Part shown: one piece after another, positions 55,701-63,202 of the stretch
How the letters are laid out: each line of letters opens with the position of its first letter
Position numbering within the stretch: the stretch's first letter is position 1
Origin: Amorphoplanes digitatis
Lineage (GTDB): Bacteria; Actinomycetota; Actinomycetes; Mycobacteriales; Micromonosporaceae
Assembly: GCF_014205335.1 (NCBI RefSeq)
Contig: NZ_JACHNH010000001.1
Span: forward strand, 2,908,501-2,972,500
Reading direction: 5' to 3'
Length of the DNA stretch: 64,000 nucleotides
The notes under the pieces: generated by a model
What the model saw: only the letters and a program-made list of their open reading frames with translations
The model's database searches: none
What the model was told of the DNA's origin: nothing
Made by a program: the position numbers and the translations under genes

Positions 55701-56279
55701 GCCGCGGCGCCGCCCGCGGGCGACCCGCCGCCGTGCACCGGTCACCACCACCGGCTCGACGCCGGGATGTCGCCGGCCCTGCTGGAGGCCGCCGGCGCGC
55801 GCGGGGTCGACCCGCGGTGGCTGGTCACGGTGCTCGCCGCCGATGCCTGTGGTTCCGGTGCGCGGGTCCTGATTCCCCTCGACGAGGTACCCGAGGCCGC
55901 GCACGACGTGCTCGGCGCGCTGGAGGAGGACCGGCTGGTCGCGGTTCCGGAGCCCGGCGACTCGAGCCCGGCCGACCGCGCCGCCGAGCTGCGCGACGCG
56001 GCCGCCCGCGGTGACGCGCCGGGCGACGGTGGCCCGGTGCTCGCGGTCCGCGTCGTGAGCGAGCACGACCCGGAGCGGGAGGGCTGGGATGCGCCGGTGT
56101 TCCGGGCCAACGCCCTGTCCGGCGTCCCCCTCGACCTGACCCTGCGCCCGGGCGGCGACGCGCCGCACCTGACCTGGACCTATCAGCCCGCGGTACTGAG
56201 CCCGGAGCGCGTCGCCGGCATCGACGCCGCCGTCTGCGCCGGGCTCGCGGCGTTCACCGGAGAACTCGCCGGTGCGTGA
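52731..56279 (+). CDS. NRPS-3: partial C-A-T-degenerate Cy
   Basis: A 1182-residue synthetase, paralogous to the first half of NRPS-2. Residues 1-210 are an eroded C-terminal lobe of a condensation domain, including a repeat of Thr-Asp/Thr-Gly pairs. The A domain (225-725) has an intact ATP loop (YTSGSTGKPKA at about 378) and A10 Lys (TPNGKIDRAAL), but SPGFGLVQVD gives Gly for the usual Asp. The carrier is intact: FFELGGDSL, Ser 773. Residues about 815-1182 look like a heterocyclisation domain that keeps D-x4-D (D946/D951) but has lost the N-terminal Cy motifs and most conserved C-terminal sequence. GTG follows GGAAGGAG. Confidence 0.88.
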   Translation: MPDTAAWERHLEGVPRLVGLPVEREAGPDGGPDGREIPGGPYSAAELVAGLAALLHRYSGESPLLVGLADGQAPGRLTVLRLTVDAARPFAELRDAVPDLTDAARQLGAVTPQRLRELRGFGADPQRPCHAAVVTADTDTDTDTGTDTGTGTAGAELTAVAGRDGRWYLVADATIPGGDVERIAGHLARLLAAGAAPGAPSLARLSLLDGEEEARILHGWNDTARPVPDEQFPAAIARIAAEAPERVAVVSGARSLTYGRLDQDANRLAQHLAGLGVGRGDRVGVFFERSPESLLSQLAVFRLAATAVLLDPEYPGERLEFMVEDSAAAAVLTREGLSGRLGTPPCPVVAVDGDAWRDAPAVDPGAEVHDEEVCHVAYTSGSTGKPKAVQLRHGPLRNTAHVLREQCGLSAGVRGTWLCSPGFGLVQVDCFPILLAGGTVHIPEPSVAASPEQLRDWLVEQRISQSLVLTAMAERLWTLPWPDDTELRCMRIAGERVRTWPGPRLPFHVLNVYGSAEATVVATCDLTELGSGSGAGAGGRMPPIGRPVYNVRTYVLDANHQPVPPGVLGELYISGASLSRGYLNRPEADDEKFLANDVPGDPYPVLYRSGDVARYWSDGTVEIIGRTDNEVKIRGYRVHLGEVEGALAEQPGVRQCAVLAREDVPGERRLVAYIEPDRAAPPRVAAVQAALRERLPGYMVPSAFVVGDLETTPNGKIDRAALPPPPRTRPDLFTEYRAPATPAERDVARIWADTLELDEVGVDDDFFELGGDSLRVMRMLAGLRTELGVNLRMSQLVRTPTVAALVGLLPGAAPAGRPEPRHDPQARYEPFAVTAAPGVRYAEWHQEWLDPDRLVEAWQRLVAQQDALRLTFDADGGQRVVPAQDAPPGAPPVLDLSGLDDAAVASRLDGVRAELLATSFDGAGPPYRMRLTLLPDEVLAVHLAVDARASDDRGLDEVLPRLLADRYEDLDLPAPELTVRDVLTASGRAPAAAPPAGDPPPCTGHHHRLDAGMSPALLEAAGARGVDPRWLVTVLAADACGSGARVLIPLDEVPEAAHDVLGALEEDRLVAVPEPGDSSPADRAAELRDAAARGDAPGDGGPVLAVRVVSEHDPEREGWDAPVFRANALSGVPLDLTLRPGGDAPHLTWTYQPAVLSPERVAGIDAAVCAGLAAFTGELAGA
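53137..53188 (+). repeat. Hexanucleotide repeat inside NRPS-3
   Basis: About eight GACACC/GGCACC units encode alternating Thr-Asp and Thr-Gly in the partial C domain. All are in frame, so gain or loss of a unit would not break the gene. Confidence 0.8.
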
Positions 56280-56326
56280 GGCCCGCACCACATCCCGCCC
56301 CCGAGATTCAGCGAGGTGAACTTCCG

Positions 56327-57433
56327 ATGACCGTGCTTGTCGTATTGACGGACAGCTCAACCCGGAACGAGCAGCAGCAGGCTGCCGCCCTGATCCGCCG
56401 CTCCTGCGGTGAGGTCCGGGAGCACTCGCCCAGCCTGCTCTCCACGGTAAGTGACTTGGCCGTGGTCGACCGGGCGGTGGGTCACCTGCCCCAGGTCAGG
56501 CACGTCGCCCGGGTGCAGGGCGACTACCCGCGCGCCTCGGTGCAGTCCCGGATGGGCCGGCCGAGCACCGTGGCACTGGGCGAGGCCGCGTTCGGCCCGG
56601 GCCAGTTCACGGTCATCGCCGGGCCCTGCTCGGTGGACAACCACGATCAGCTGATGGAGGTGGGCCACGCCGTCCGGGACGCCGGCGGGCACGCCCTGCG
56701 CGGCGGCGCGTTCAAGCCGCGCAGCTCGCCGTACGCCTTCCAGGGCCTCGGCCGCCGCGGCCTGGAGCTGCTCGCGGAGGCACGCCGGGTGACCGGCCTG
56801 CCGATCGTCACCGAGGTGCTCGACGTGCGTGACCTGCCCGCGATGCTGCCCTGCGTCGACATGCTCCAGGTCGGCGCCCGCAACATGCAGAACTTCGCGC
56901 TGCTGCGCGAGCTCGGCACGTTGCGGACCCCGGTCCTGCTCAAGCGCGGACTGGCGGCCAGCATCGACGAGACGCTGATGGCGGCGGAGTACATCCTGGA
57001 CGGTGGCAACACCGACGTGGTGATCTGCGAGCGCGGCATCCGCACCTTCGAGACCGGGTACCGGTTCACCCTCGACATCGGCGCGGTGCCGGTGTTCAAG
57101 GAGCGCAGCCACCTGCCGATCATCGTCGACCCGAGCCACGCCGCGGGCGAGACCGCGCGGGTCATCCCGCTCGCGCTCGCGGCCGCGGCGTGCGGCGCCG
57201 ACGGGATCATCGTGGAGACACACAGCGATCCCGCCGCCGCGCTGTGCGACGGCAAGCAGGCGCTGCCGACCAGCCGGCTGCCGGAGCTCATCGACGGTGT
57301 GGTGAACGTCGCGCGGGTCGCCGGGCGCACGGCCGGCCCGACGATGTCCGAGCGCAACGACCGGCAGCGGGAGCTCGTGCTGACCGGCGACCCGGCGGGC
57401 ACGGTCGCCTCGGCCCGCGTGCGCTGGCGGTGA
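56327..57433 (+). CDS. aroF: 3-deoxy-7-phosphoheptulonate (DAHP) synthase, AroF type
   Basis: A 368-residue enzyme for the first step of the shikimate route. An N-terminal ferredoxin-like domain (1-75) precedes a KDPS-type barrel: VIAGPCSVDN, GGAFKPRSSPYAFQG, ICERGIRTFETGYRFTLD, PIIVDPSHAAGE, and ETHSDPAAALCDGKQAL. GCGAGGTG precedes the ATG. It is 47 bp after NRPS-3 and probably cotranscribed, so aromatic precursor supply rises with peptide synthesis. Confidence 0.9.
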   Translation: MTVLVVLTDSSTRNEQQQAAALIRRSCGEVREHSPSLLSTVSDLAVVDRAVGHLPQVRHVARVQGDYPRASVQSRMGRPSTVALGEAAFGPGQFTVIAGPCSVDNHDQLMEVGHAVRDAGGHALRGGAFKPRSSPYAFQGLGRRGLELLAEARRVTGLPIVTEVLDVRDLPAMLPCVDMLQVGARNMQNFALLRELGTLRTPVLLKRGLAASIDETLMAAEYILDGGNTDVVICERGIRTFETGYRFTLDIGAVPVFKERSHLPIIVDPSHAAGETARVIPLALAAAACGADGIIVETHSDPAAALCDGKQALPTSRLPELIDGVVNVARVAGRTAGPTMSERNDRQRELVLTGDPAGTVASARVRWR

Positions 57434-57445
57434 CCGGTACGGCGG

Positions 57446-58132
57446 TCAGCGCAGGCGGTCGTCCTCGGACAGCAGCTTCGCGCCGACCGCCTTGCGGATC
57501 GCGTCGACCCGCGAGACGGCCTGGAGCTTGGCGTACACGTTGGTCAGGTGCCGCTTCACGGTGCTCTCGGTGATCCCGAGCCGGGCCGCGACCTGCCCGT
57601 TGCTGAAGGCCTTGGCGACCAGGCGCAGCACGTCGAGTTCCCGGGCGGTCAGCGGCTGCTGGGCCGGCTCGATCCGCCCGCGGGAGCCGTCCAGCCGGTC
57701 CATGGTGTCGCGCGACACCGAGAGCAGCACGTTGTCGCGGCCGCGGTTGACCGAGTGCACCGCCGCGATCAGCTCCTCGCCGGCGATGGTCTTGACCAGG
57801 AACGCGTTGGCGCCGCGCTCCAGCAGGTCGTGCACGATCGCGGGATTCTCGTGCATGGTCACGATGATCACGCGGGTCGTGGACCGGCTGCGGGCCAGCC
57901 GGTCGATGACGGCCGCCGCGCCCGGGCCCGGCATCTCCACGTCGAGCAGCAGCACGTCCGGCCGCAGGCGCTCGACCAGCGCCAGCGCGTCGTCGGAGTT
58001 GCCGGCCTCGCCGACCACCGAGCAGTCGGGATCGGTCTCCAGCAGCTCGCGCAGCCCCTCGCGGAACAGCGTGTGGTCGTCGGCGAGCACCACCCGGACC
58101 TTCCGGCGGGTAGCGCCCGGTCGGTCCGTCAC
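57446..58132 (-). CDS. LuxR-type response regulator (NarL family)
   Basis: A 228-residue regulator. Receiver domain (12-130) with VVLADDHTLFREGL (acidic pair), phosphorylation Asp in VLLLDVEMPG, and Lys in FLVKTIAG. The LuxR helix-turn-helix is at 165-220: PLTARELDVLRLVAKAFSNGQVAARLGITESTVKRHL. Its start overlaps the histidine kinase stop by 4 bp. Confidence 0.92.
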   Translation of the reverse strand: MTDRPGATRRKVRVVLADDHTLFREGLRELLETDPDCSVVGEAGNSDDALALVERLRPDVLLLDVEMPGPGAAAVIDRLARSRSTTRVIIVTMHENPAIVHDLLERGANAFLVKTIAGEELIAAVHSVNRGRDNVLLSVSRDTMDRLDGSRGRIEPAQQPLTARELDVLRLVAKAFSNGQVAARLGITESTVKRHLTNVYAKLQAVSRVDAIRKAVGAKLLSEDDRLR

Positions 58133-59220
58133 GGTCCACTGCCCGGCAGCGACACGTGTACCCGGACCGTCGTGCCGCCGCTCGGATTGTCCGAGATGGA
58201 CATCGTGCCGCCGATCAGCTCGACGCGCTCGCGCATCGACAGCATGCCGCCGCGGCGGAAGTCCTCGGGCCGGCGGTCGAACCCCCGGCCGTGGTCGGCC
58301 ACGTCCGCCGTGACGGCCGACTCGCTGACCGACAGCGCCACCGCCAGCCGGTCGGTGCCCGAGTGCAGCAGCGCGTTGCGCACCGCCTCCTGGAGCACCA
58401 CGTAGACCTCCTCGGCGATCACCCCCGGCACGCCCGCGCTGTCGCCCCGCGCGGTGTACTCGACCACGACGCCGGGCGGCACGTTGGCGTCGAGATAGCC
58501 GCGCAGTGCGTGGTCGAGGCCCTGCGGCCCGACGGACAGGCGCAGCTCGTCGGAGAGCCCCCGGGTGATCTCGATGGCGTCGCGCAGCGACTGGTCGACC
58601 CGGCGCAGCTGGCCGGCGGCGCGCTCGGTGTCGCCCTCGATGGCGCGTTCCTGGTAGATCCGGTGCAGGTCGAAGTGCTGGAGTCCGACGCCGATCGCGT
58701 GCGCGACCCGGTCGTGCAGGTCCCGGGCGATGCGGCGGCGCTCCTCGAGGTGGGAGGTGTAGACCTGTTCCAGCAGGAAGCCCACATAGGACAGCGAGCC
58801 GACGGTCACCCGCACCATGATCGCGCGGTGCAGCGTGATCGCGACGTCCCCGGCCGCGCTGGGCGAGGCGACGGTCGTGCCGGTGAAGTGTGTCAGCAGC
58901 GGGGGCAGCGCGGCCTCGAAGAGCGCGGTCGCCGCCCGCAGGGAGTGCAGCGGGTGCACGCCGTGCTCGGCGCGGTCGGTGCCGACGTCCAGGGAGACGG
59001 CCACCGATTTCGATCCGACATCGGTGGTGCCGCTGTTTCGATAATTGGCTACGTCCTCGATCACCGCCTCGGCCTGGCGCAGGGCCTGCCCTAATGCGTG
59101 CGGATCGGCGTGAATGGGATTTCCGGTGGATTCCAGCCGGGCCTCATAGGCGGCCAGGATTTCGGACCGGAGAGCAGGAGGAACACCATGCTCCGATGCG
59201 TCGACCCTCGCCCCGACCAC
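58129..59220 (-). CDS. Sensor histidine kinase (HisKA_3 type)
   Basis: A kinase of about 363 residues. The first 200 residues have no clear membrane helix, so it is probably a cytoplasmic sensor. The dimerisation helix has EERRRIARDLHDRVAHAIG with the phosphorylated His, and the ATPase domain has VLQEAVRNALLHS (N box), DHGRGF (G1) and GGTMSISDNPSGGTTV (G2). In-frame ATG at 59,367 would overlap the UbiA gene by 76 bp on the same strand without a ribosome site, so I prefer GTG at 59,218-59,220 (AGAGG ahead). Start uncertain. Confidence 0.85.
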   Translation of the reverse strand: MVGARVDASEHGVPPALRSEILAAYEARLESTGNPIHADPHALGQALRQAEAVIEDVANYRNSGTTDVGSKSVAVSLDVGTDRAEHGVHPLHSLRAATALFEAALPPLLTHFTGTTVASPSAAGDVAITLHRAIMVRVTVGSLSYVGFLLEQVYTSHLEERRRIARDLHDRVAHAIGVGLQHFDLHRIYQERAIEGDTERAAGQLRRVDQSLRDAIEITRGLSDELRLSVGPQGLDHALRGYLDANVPPGVVVEYTARGDSAGVPGVIAEEVYVVLQEAVRNALLHSGTDRLAVALSVSESAVTADVADHGRGFDRRPEDFRRGGMLSMRERVELIGGTMSISDNPSGGTTVRVHVSLPGSGP

Positions 59221-59291
59221 AACACCTCTCAGCGTGCCCCCCGTAAGGCGAGCGCTAAATCCGACCCCTGCCTCGTAGTTTCCGTCAGCGC

Positions 59292-60188
59292 TCAAGCCGA
59301 TGCAAACCTGAGAAGTACCGATATGTGGGCGATGTACTGGGTCGCCATGAAAATTCGGTAGGGCCATCGACGGCGGAAAACGTCGTCCCGGCCGGCCGGC
59401 GTGCACACCACCCACGCCAGTACCACGGCGCCGAGCAGGACCAGCCAGGAGGCGAGGCGCACGGTCGGCGGCGAGTCGGCGGCCAGCACCACGAAGCCGC
59501 CCGCGACGGCGCCCGCGACCAGCGCCATGACCCGGCGGGCGCGCCGCTCACCGAGCAGGATCGGCAGCGTACGGCGCCCGGCCAGGCGATCGCCCCGGAC
59601 GTCCGACAGGTCCTTGGTGACGCCGCCGACCGCCATCCACAGTGCCATCATCACCGGGAACAGCAGCAGGTGCTTCTCCGGCCGGCCGCCCGCGGACACC
59701 ACGCCGGCCGCATAGGTCAGCAGGCCGGCCAGCACGACGGCCACCACGGCCTGCGCGGTCACCCGCTTCAACGGCGCCGGCCCCATCGAGTACGCCCAGC
59801 CGAGCAGCAGCTGCCCGGCGCCAAGCAGAACCAGCAGCGGCGACACCGCCGCGGCGACCGCCAGCCCGGCGACGGACAGGCCGCAGGCGATCCGGCTCGC
59901 CGCGGCCGGGCTCAGGTCACCCCGGGCGATCGGGCGCGCGGAGCCGTTGGCGCGGTCCTCCACGATGTCGCCGATCCCGTTGACCAGATAGATGGCCCAG
60001 GTCAGCAGGAACCAGGCGGCGGCCCCGGCGACGATGGCCGGCCCCGGCGCGGCGCCGCTGAGCAGGGCGAGCGCGGCGGCGGTCGCGAAGCGCAGCACGA
60101 AGATCAGCTGAACCTGCGGCCGGGCCTCGCGAAGCGACAGCCACAGCGCCCGCACGTACCGGAAAGCCGCCGCACGTTCCTTCGGCAT
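59292..60188 (-). CDS. UbiA family prenyltransferase
   Basis: A 298-residue membrane enzyme with about eight helices that joins a prenyl chain to an aromatic or other acceptor. Both Asp-rich motifs are intact: NGIGDIVEDRAN and DLSDVRGDRLAGRRTLP. AAGGGA precedes the ATG. It is divergent from the SARP gene. In this cluster an aromatic acid such as anthranilate is a possible acceptor, but it could also serve quinone or lipid synthesis. No SARP-type promoter is seen for it. Confidence 0.85.
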   Translation of the reverse strand: MPKERAAAFRYVRALWLSLREARPQVQLIFVLRFATAAALALLSGAAPGPAIVAGAAAWFLLTWAIYLVNGIGDIVEDRANGSARPIARGDLSPAAASRIACGLSVAGLAVAAAVSPLLVLLGAGQLLLGWAYSMGPAPLKRVTAQAVVAVVLAGLLTYAAGVVSAGGRPEKHLLLFPVMMALWMAVGGVTKDLSDVRGDRLAGRRTLPILLGERRARRVMALVAGAVAGGFVVLAADSPPTVRLASWLVLLGAVVLAWVVCTPAGRDDVFRRRWPYRIFMATQYIAHISVLLRFASA

Positions 60189-60308
60189 GATGCATTCCCT
60201 TCGTCGTAGCGGCGCGCCCACCCCGAAAGTCGTAGTCGTACTGCGACCTGCGTCCGCAGGAGTACCCACTTCGGGGCGTGCTACTTGTCTGCCCGAATTC
60301 GCGGTTCC

Positions 60309-60314
60309 TAGCGT
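60309..60314 (+). promoter_or_regulatory. Putative -10 of the SARP gene
   Basis: GGTTCCTAGCGT matches the -10 neighbourhood of SARP promoter B closely (GGTTCCTACCGT), but the AACCG repeats 13 and 24 bp upstream are missing. The gene therefore seems to share the core promoter without the SARP site, consistent with control by another activator. Confidence 0.45.
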
Positions 60315-60372
60315 GAGCGGCATGAGCTCCGTCGCATCCGAAACAGTCTTGACGAATACGGAAGGACGGCCG

Positions 60373-61188
60373 ATGTACCGCGACACCACCCCCCTCATGG
60401 TTGTACGAAGCCTCGGTGATTTCTCGGTGACGATTGCCGGGACACCAGTGGAATCCTGGCGCGCCGGAAAGGCCCGTAACCTCTTTCAATTCCTTTTGTT
60501 CAACCGGGGTCAGGTGGTGCCGCGGGACCGCCTCTACGAGGTGCTGTGGCCGGACGGCGACGGCGACCGGTCCACCTCGCTCAAGGTCGCGGCGCACGCC
60601 CTGCGCCGCATCCTCGGCACCGACGAGGTCAGCATCTCCTACCAGGACGTCGGCTACCTGCTGCGCTGCGAGGGCGTGTGGATCGACATCGAGCAGTTCG
60701 AGGCGGCCATCGAGGCGGCCCGCGCCGCCGAGCGCGACGGCGACCCCGGCGGAGCCCTCGCCGCGCACCACCGGGCGATCACCCTCTACCGGGGCGACTT
60801 CCTGGACGGCGAGGCGGTGCAGTGGGCCGAGGAGCAGCGCCAGTGGGCCCGCTCGATGGTCCTCGGCTCGCTCAACCACCTGCGCGCCGACGCGATGCGC
60901 CGCAGCGACCCCGGTGCCGTGATCACCTGGTGCCGGCGGATCCTGTCGATCGATCCGTTCCTCGAGGAGGCGTACCAGAACCTCTTCGTGGTGCACGGCA
61001 TGCTCGGCGAGCTGGGCCAGGTGCGCAACTGGCACGACCTCTGCGCGCAGCGGCTGCGGGACGGGCTCGACGCCGCGCCGTCGCACCGTACCCGGAAGAT
61101 CTTCGAACTGGCGCTCTCCGGCCGGCTGCTCGGCTCCGAGCCGGCGCCCGCCGCGCCCTCGCTCCAGCCGGTCTCCCTGACCGCGTAA
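60373..61188 (+). CDS. SARP/BTAD family activator
   Basis: A 271-residue pathway activator. An OmpR-like winged helix lies at 10-95 (LGDFSVTIAGTPVESWRAGKARNLFQFLLFNRGQ, VPRDRLYEVLWPDGDGDRS, LKVAAHALRRIL, GYLLRCEGVWIDIEQFE) and a bacterial transcriptional activation domain of helical repeats follows. GGAAGGA precedes the ATG at 60,373; an ATG at 60,322 is less supported. Eight promoters in the window carry the 11-bp direct repeats such proteins bind. Confidence 0.9.
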   Translation: MYRDTTPLMVVRSLGDFSVTIAGTPVESWRAGKARNLFQFLLFNRGQVVPRDRLYEVLWPDGDGDRSTSLKVAAHALRRILGTDEVSISYQDVGYLLRCEGVWIDIEQFEAAIEAARAAERDGDPGGALAAHHRAITLYRGDFLDGEAVQWAEEQRQWARSMVLGSLNHLRADAMRRSDPGAVITWCRRILSIDPFLEEAYQNLFVVHGMLGELGQVRNWHDLCAQRLRDGLDAAPSHRTRKIFELALSGRLLGSEPAPAAPSLQPVSLTA

Positions 61189-61216
61189 CCGCCGGGGAAC
61201 CGCCGCGTCCCACAGT
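61187..61216 (+). promoter_or_regulatory. SARP-type promoter E (serA)
   Basis: AACCG at 61,187 and 61,198, 8 bp, then CACAGT at 61,211, a weak -10. The first repeat overlaps the SARP stop codon. Confidence 0.65.
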
Positions 61217-61249
61217 CGGGCACCACACCACGACAGCCGGGAGGATGGG

Positions 61250-62227
61250 ATGAGCGAGCAGGTCGTGCTGATCGCCGAGGAAATCGCCGCCGAGGCGCGG
61301 GACGCGCTGGCCGACGACTTCGACGTACGCCACGTCTCCGGTACCGACCGCGCGGCGCTGCTCGCGGCGCTGCCGGAGGCGGACGCGATCATCGTCCGCA
61401 GCGCGACCCGGGTCGACGCCGAGGCACTCGCCGCCGGTCGCCGGCTGTCCGTTGTCGCCCGCGCGGGCGTCGGCGTCGACAACATCGACGTCGAGGCGGC
61501 CACCGACCGCGGGGTGCTGGTCGTCAACGCGCCGACCGCCAACGTCGTCTCCGCCGCCGAACAGGCGGTCGCGCTGCTGCTCGCCGTCTCGCGGCACACC
61601 GTCAACGCCGGCACCGCCCTGCGCGAGGGGCGCTGGGAGCGGTCCCGGTACACCGGGGTCGAGATCGCCGGCAAGACCGTCGGCGTCATCGGGCTGGGCC
61701 GGGTCGGCGTGCTGTTCGCGCAGCGGATGGCGGCCTTCGGCGCCCGGCTGATCGGGTACGACCCGTACGCCACCGCCGAGCGCGCGGCCCGGGTCGGCGT
61801 CAGCCTGGTCACGCTGGACCAGCTCCTGGCCCGCAGCGACTTCATCTCGCTGCACGTACCCCGGACGCCCGAGACGACGGGCCTGCTCGGCGCGGCCGAG
61901 CTCGGCCGGGTGAAGCCGGGCGTGCGCATCGTCAACACCGCCCGGGGCGGCCTCGTCGACGAGGACGCGCTGGCCGCCGCCATCACCGGCGGCCGGGTGG
62001 CCGGCGCCGGCATCGACGTGTTCGCCGCCGAACCGTGCACCGACTCGCCGCTGCTCGACCTCGACGCCGTCGTCGCCACGCCGCACCTGGGCGCCGCGAC
62101 GGCGGAGGCACAGGCCAAGGCCGGGGTGATGGTCGCCGAGAACGTACGCCTGGCGCTGCGGGGCGACCCGGTCGCCGACGCGGTCAACCGGCCGGCCGGG
62201 CGCGCCGCCACACCCGCCGTGGGCTGA
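61250..62227 (+). CDS. serA: D-3-phosphoglycerate dehydrogenase, catalytic part only
   Basis: A 325-residue D-isomer-specific dehydrogenase, first step of serine synthesis. ARAGVGVDNIDVEAATDRGVLVVNAP, VGVIGLGRVGVLFAQR (NAD loop), VNTARGGLVDEDAL (catalytic Arg) and ATPHLGAAT (catalytic His) are clear. Housekeeping SerA in actinobacteria is about 530 residues with intervening and ACT domains; this copy stops after the catalytic part and should escape serine feedback. With the SHMT-like gene it points to serine- or one-carbon-derived building blocks. Confidence 0.85.
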   Translation: MSEQVVLIAEEIAAEARDALADDFDVRHVSGTDRAALLAALPEADAIIVRSATRVDAEALAAGRRLSVVARAGVGVDNIDVEAATDRGVLVVNAPTANVVSAAEQAVALLLAVSRHTVNAGTALREGRWERSRYTGVEIAGKTVGVIGLGRVGVLFAQRMAAFGARLIGYDPYATAERAARVGVSLVTLDQLLARSDFISLHVPRTPETTGLLGAAELGRVKPGVRIVNTARGGLVDEDALAAAITGGRVAGAGIDVFAAEPCTDSPLLDLDAVVATPHLGAATAEAQAKAGVMVAENVRLALRGDPVADAVNRPAGRAATPAVG

Positions 62228-62280
62228 TTCGGCCCTGATGTCCCGCTCGGCGCGGATGCCGCCCGTTTCCTTGCCCGGTG

Positions 62281-62313
62281 TTTGAGGACGGCCTGAGGTT
62301 GTCTTGAGGTAGC
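62281..62313 (+). promoter_or_regulatory. Three TGAGG direct repeats, 11-bp period
   Basis: TGAGG occurs at 62,283, 62,294 and 62,305, each within a similar 11-mer, just before the glycosyltransferase start. Such 11-bp direct repeats are typical OmpR/PhoB-family response regulator sites. The regulator is not identified. Confidence 0.5.
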
Positions 62314-62331
62314 GGCCCGATCTGGTCGGGC

Positions 62332-63156
62332 ATGAACGCGACCTTGGAGCTCCTCCCCACCGCCGGCACCGACAACCTCTCCCTGAACTGGGAGCAGACC
62401 ACCGCCGACGTCGAGCTGACCGTGGTGGTCCCGTTCTACAACCCGGGCCCGGCGCTGCGCCGCACGGTCGAGCGCCTGGTCGCCTGCCTCACCGACGCCC
62501 GGGTCGCCTTCGAGGTGATCGCGGTCTCCGACGGTTCCACCGACGGCTCGGCGCAGACCCTCGGCGGCCTGGCCGGCGTCCGGGTCATCGACATCCCGAT
62601 CAACCAGGGCAAGGGCGCCGCGCTGCACCGCGGCTTCGCCTCCGCCCGCGGCGCCTGGATCGGCTTCGTCGACGCCGACGGCGACATCGATCCGCAGCAC
62701 CTGGTCGACTACCTAGCCGTCGCCCGTACCGGCGGCCACGCCGTGGTCTACGCCGACAAGCGCCACGCCGGCTCGGTCAGCGGCGCGTCCGGCTTCCGCA
62801 AGCTGGTCTCGGTCAGCTACTCGACGCTGGTCACCGGCCTGTTCGGCCTCGACGTCCGCGACACGCAGACCGGCTGCAAGATCGTGCGCCGGGACGTGCT
62901 GGCGACCGTGCTGCCCCGTCTGCGGGAGCGCCGCTTCGCCTTCGACCTGGAGCTGTTCGTCGCGGCCGGCGCCGCCGGCATCGACGACCTGAAGGCGCTG
63001 CCGGTCCGGCTCGAGGAGCGGGTCGCCGGCTCGACGGTCACCACCAAGAGCATCGTGCGCACCATCCGCGACACGTTCGTCATCTACGGCCGCCTCCGCG
63101 ACAACCACTACCGCCCCACCGCCGCCCCGGCCCGCCCCCTCGCGCACGCGGCCTGA
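62332..63156 (+). CDS. Family 2 glycosyltransferase
   Basis: A 274-residue GT-A fold enzyme, polyprenyl-phosphate sugar synthase-like. VVVPFYNPGPALRRTVERL, AVSDGSTDGSAQTL, NQGKGAALHRGFASARG and the metal site FVDADGDIDP are present, with a TQTGCKIVRRDV acceptor loop. No membrane helices at the C-terminus. It probably works on a lipid-linked sugar and need not be part of the peptide pathway. Confidence 0.85.
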   Translation: MNATLELLPTAGTDNLSLNWEQTTADVELTVVVPFYNPGPALRRTVERLVACLTDARVAFEVIAVSDGSTDGSAQTLGGLAGVRVIDIPINQGKGAALHRGFASARGAWIGFVDADGDIDPQHLVDYLAVARTGGHAVVYADKRHAGSVSGASGFRKLVSVSYSTLVTGLFGLDVRDTQTGCKIVRRDVLATVLPRLRERRFAFDLELFVAAGAAGIDDLKALPVRLEERVAGSTVTTKSIVRTIRDTFVIYGRLRDNHYRPTAAPARPLAHAA

Positions 63157-63202
63157 GGCCCGCTGATGATGACGTCGTAGCTCTGCCGAACGCCCGGGAT
63201 GG

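Noticed and set aside
59292..59367. Histidine kinase start at ATG 59,367
   Set aside because: It would overlap UbiA by 76 bp on the same strand and lacks a ribosome site; kept only as an alternative.
60228..60262. SARP-type repeats before UbiA
   Set aside because: No pair of AACCG-like units 11 bp apart was found on the minus strand between 60,189 and 60,320.
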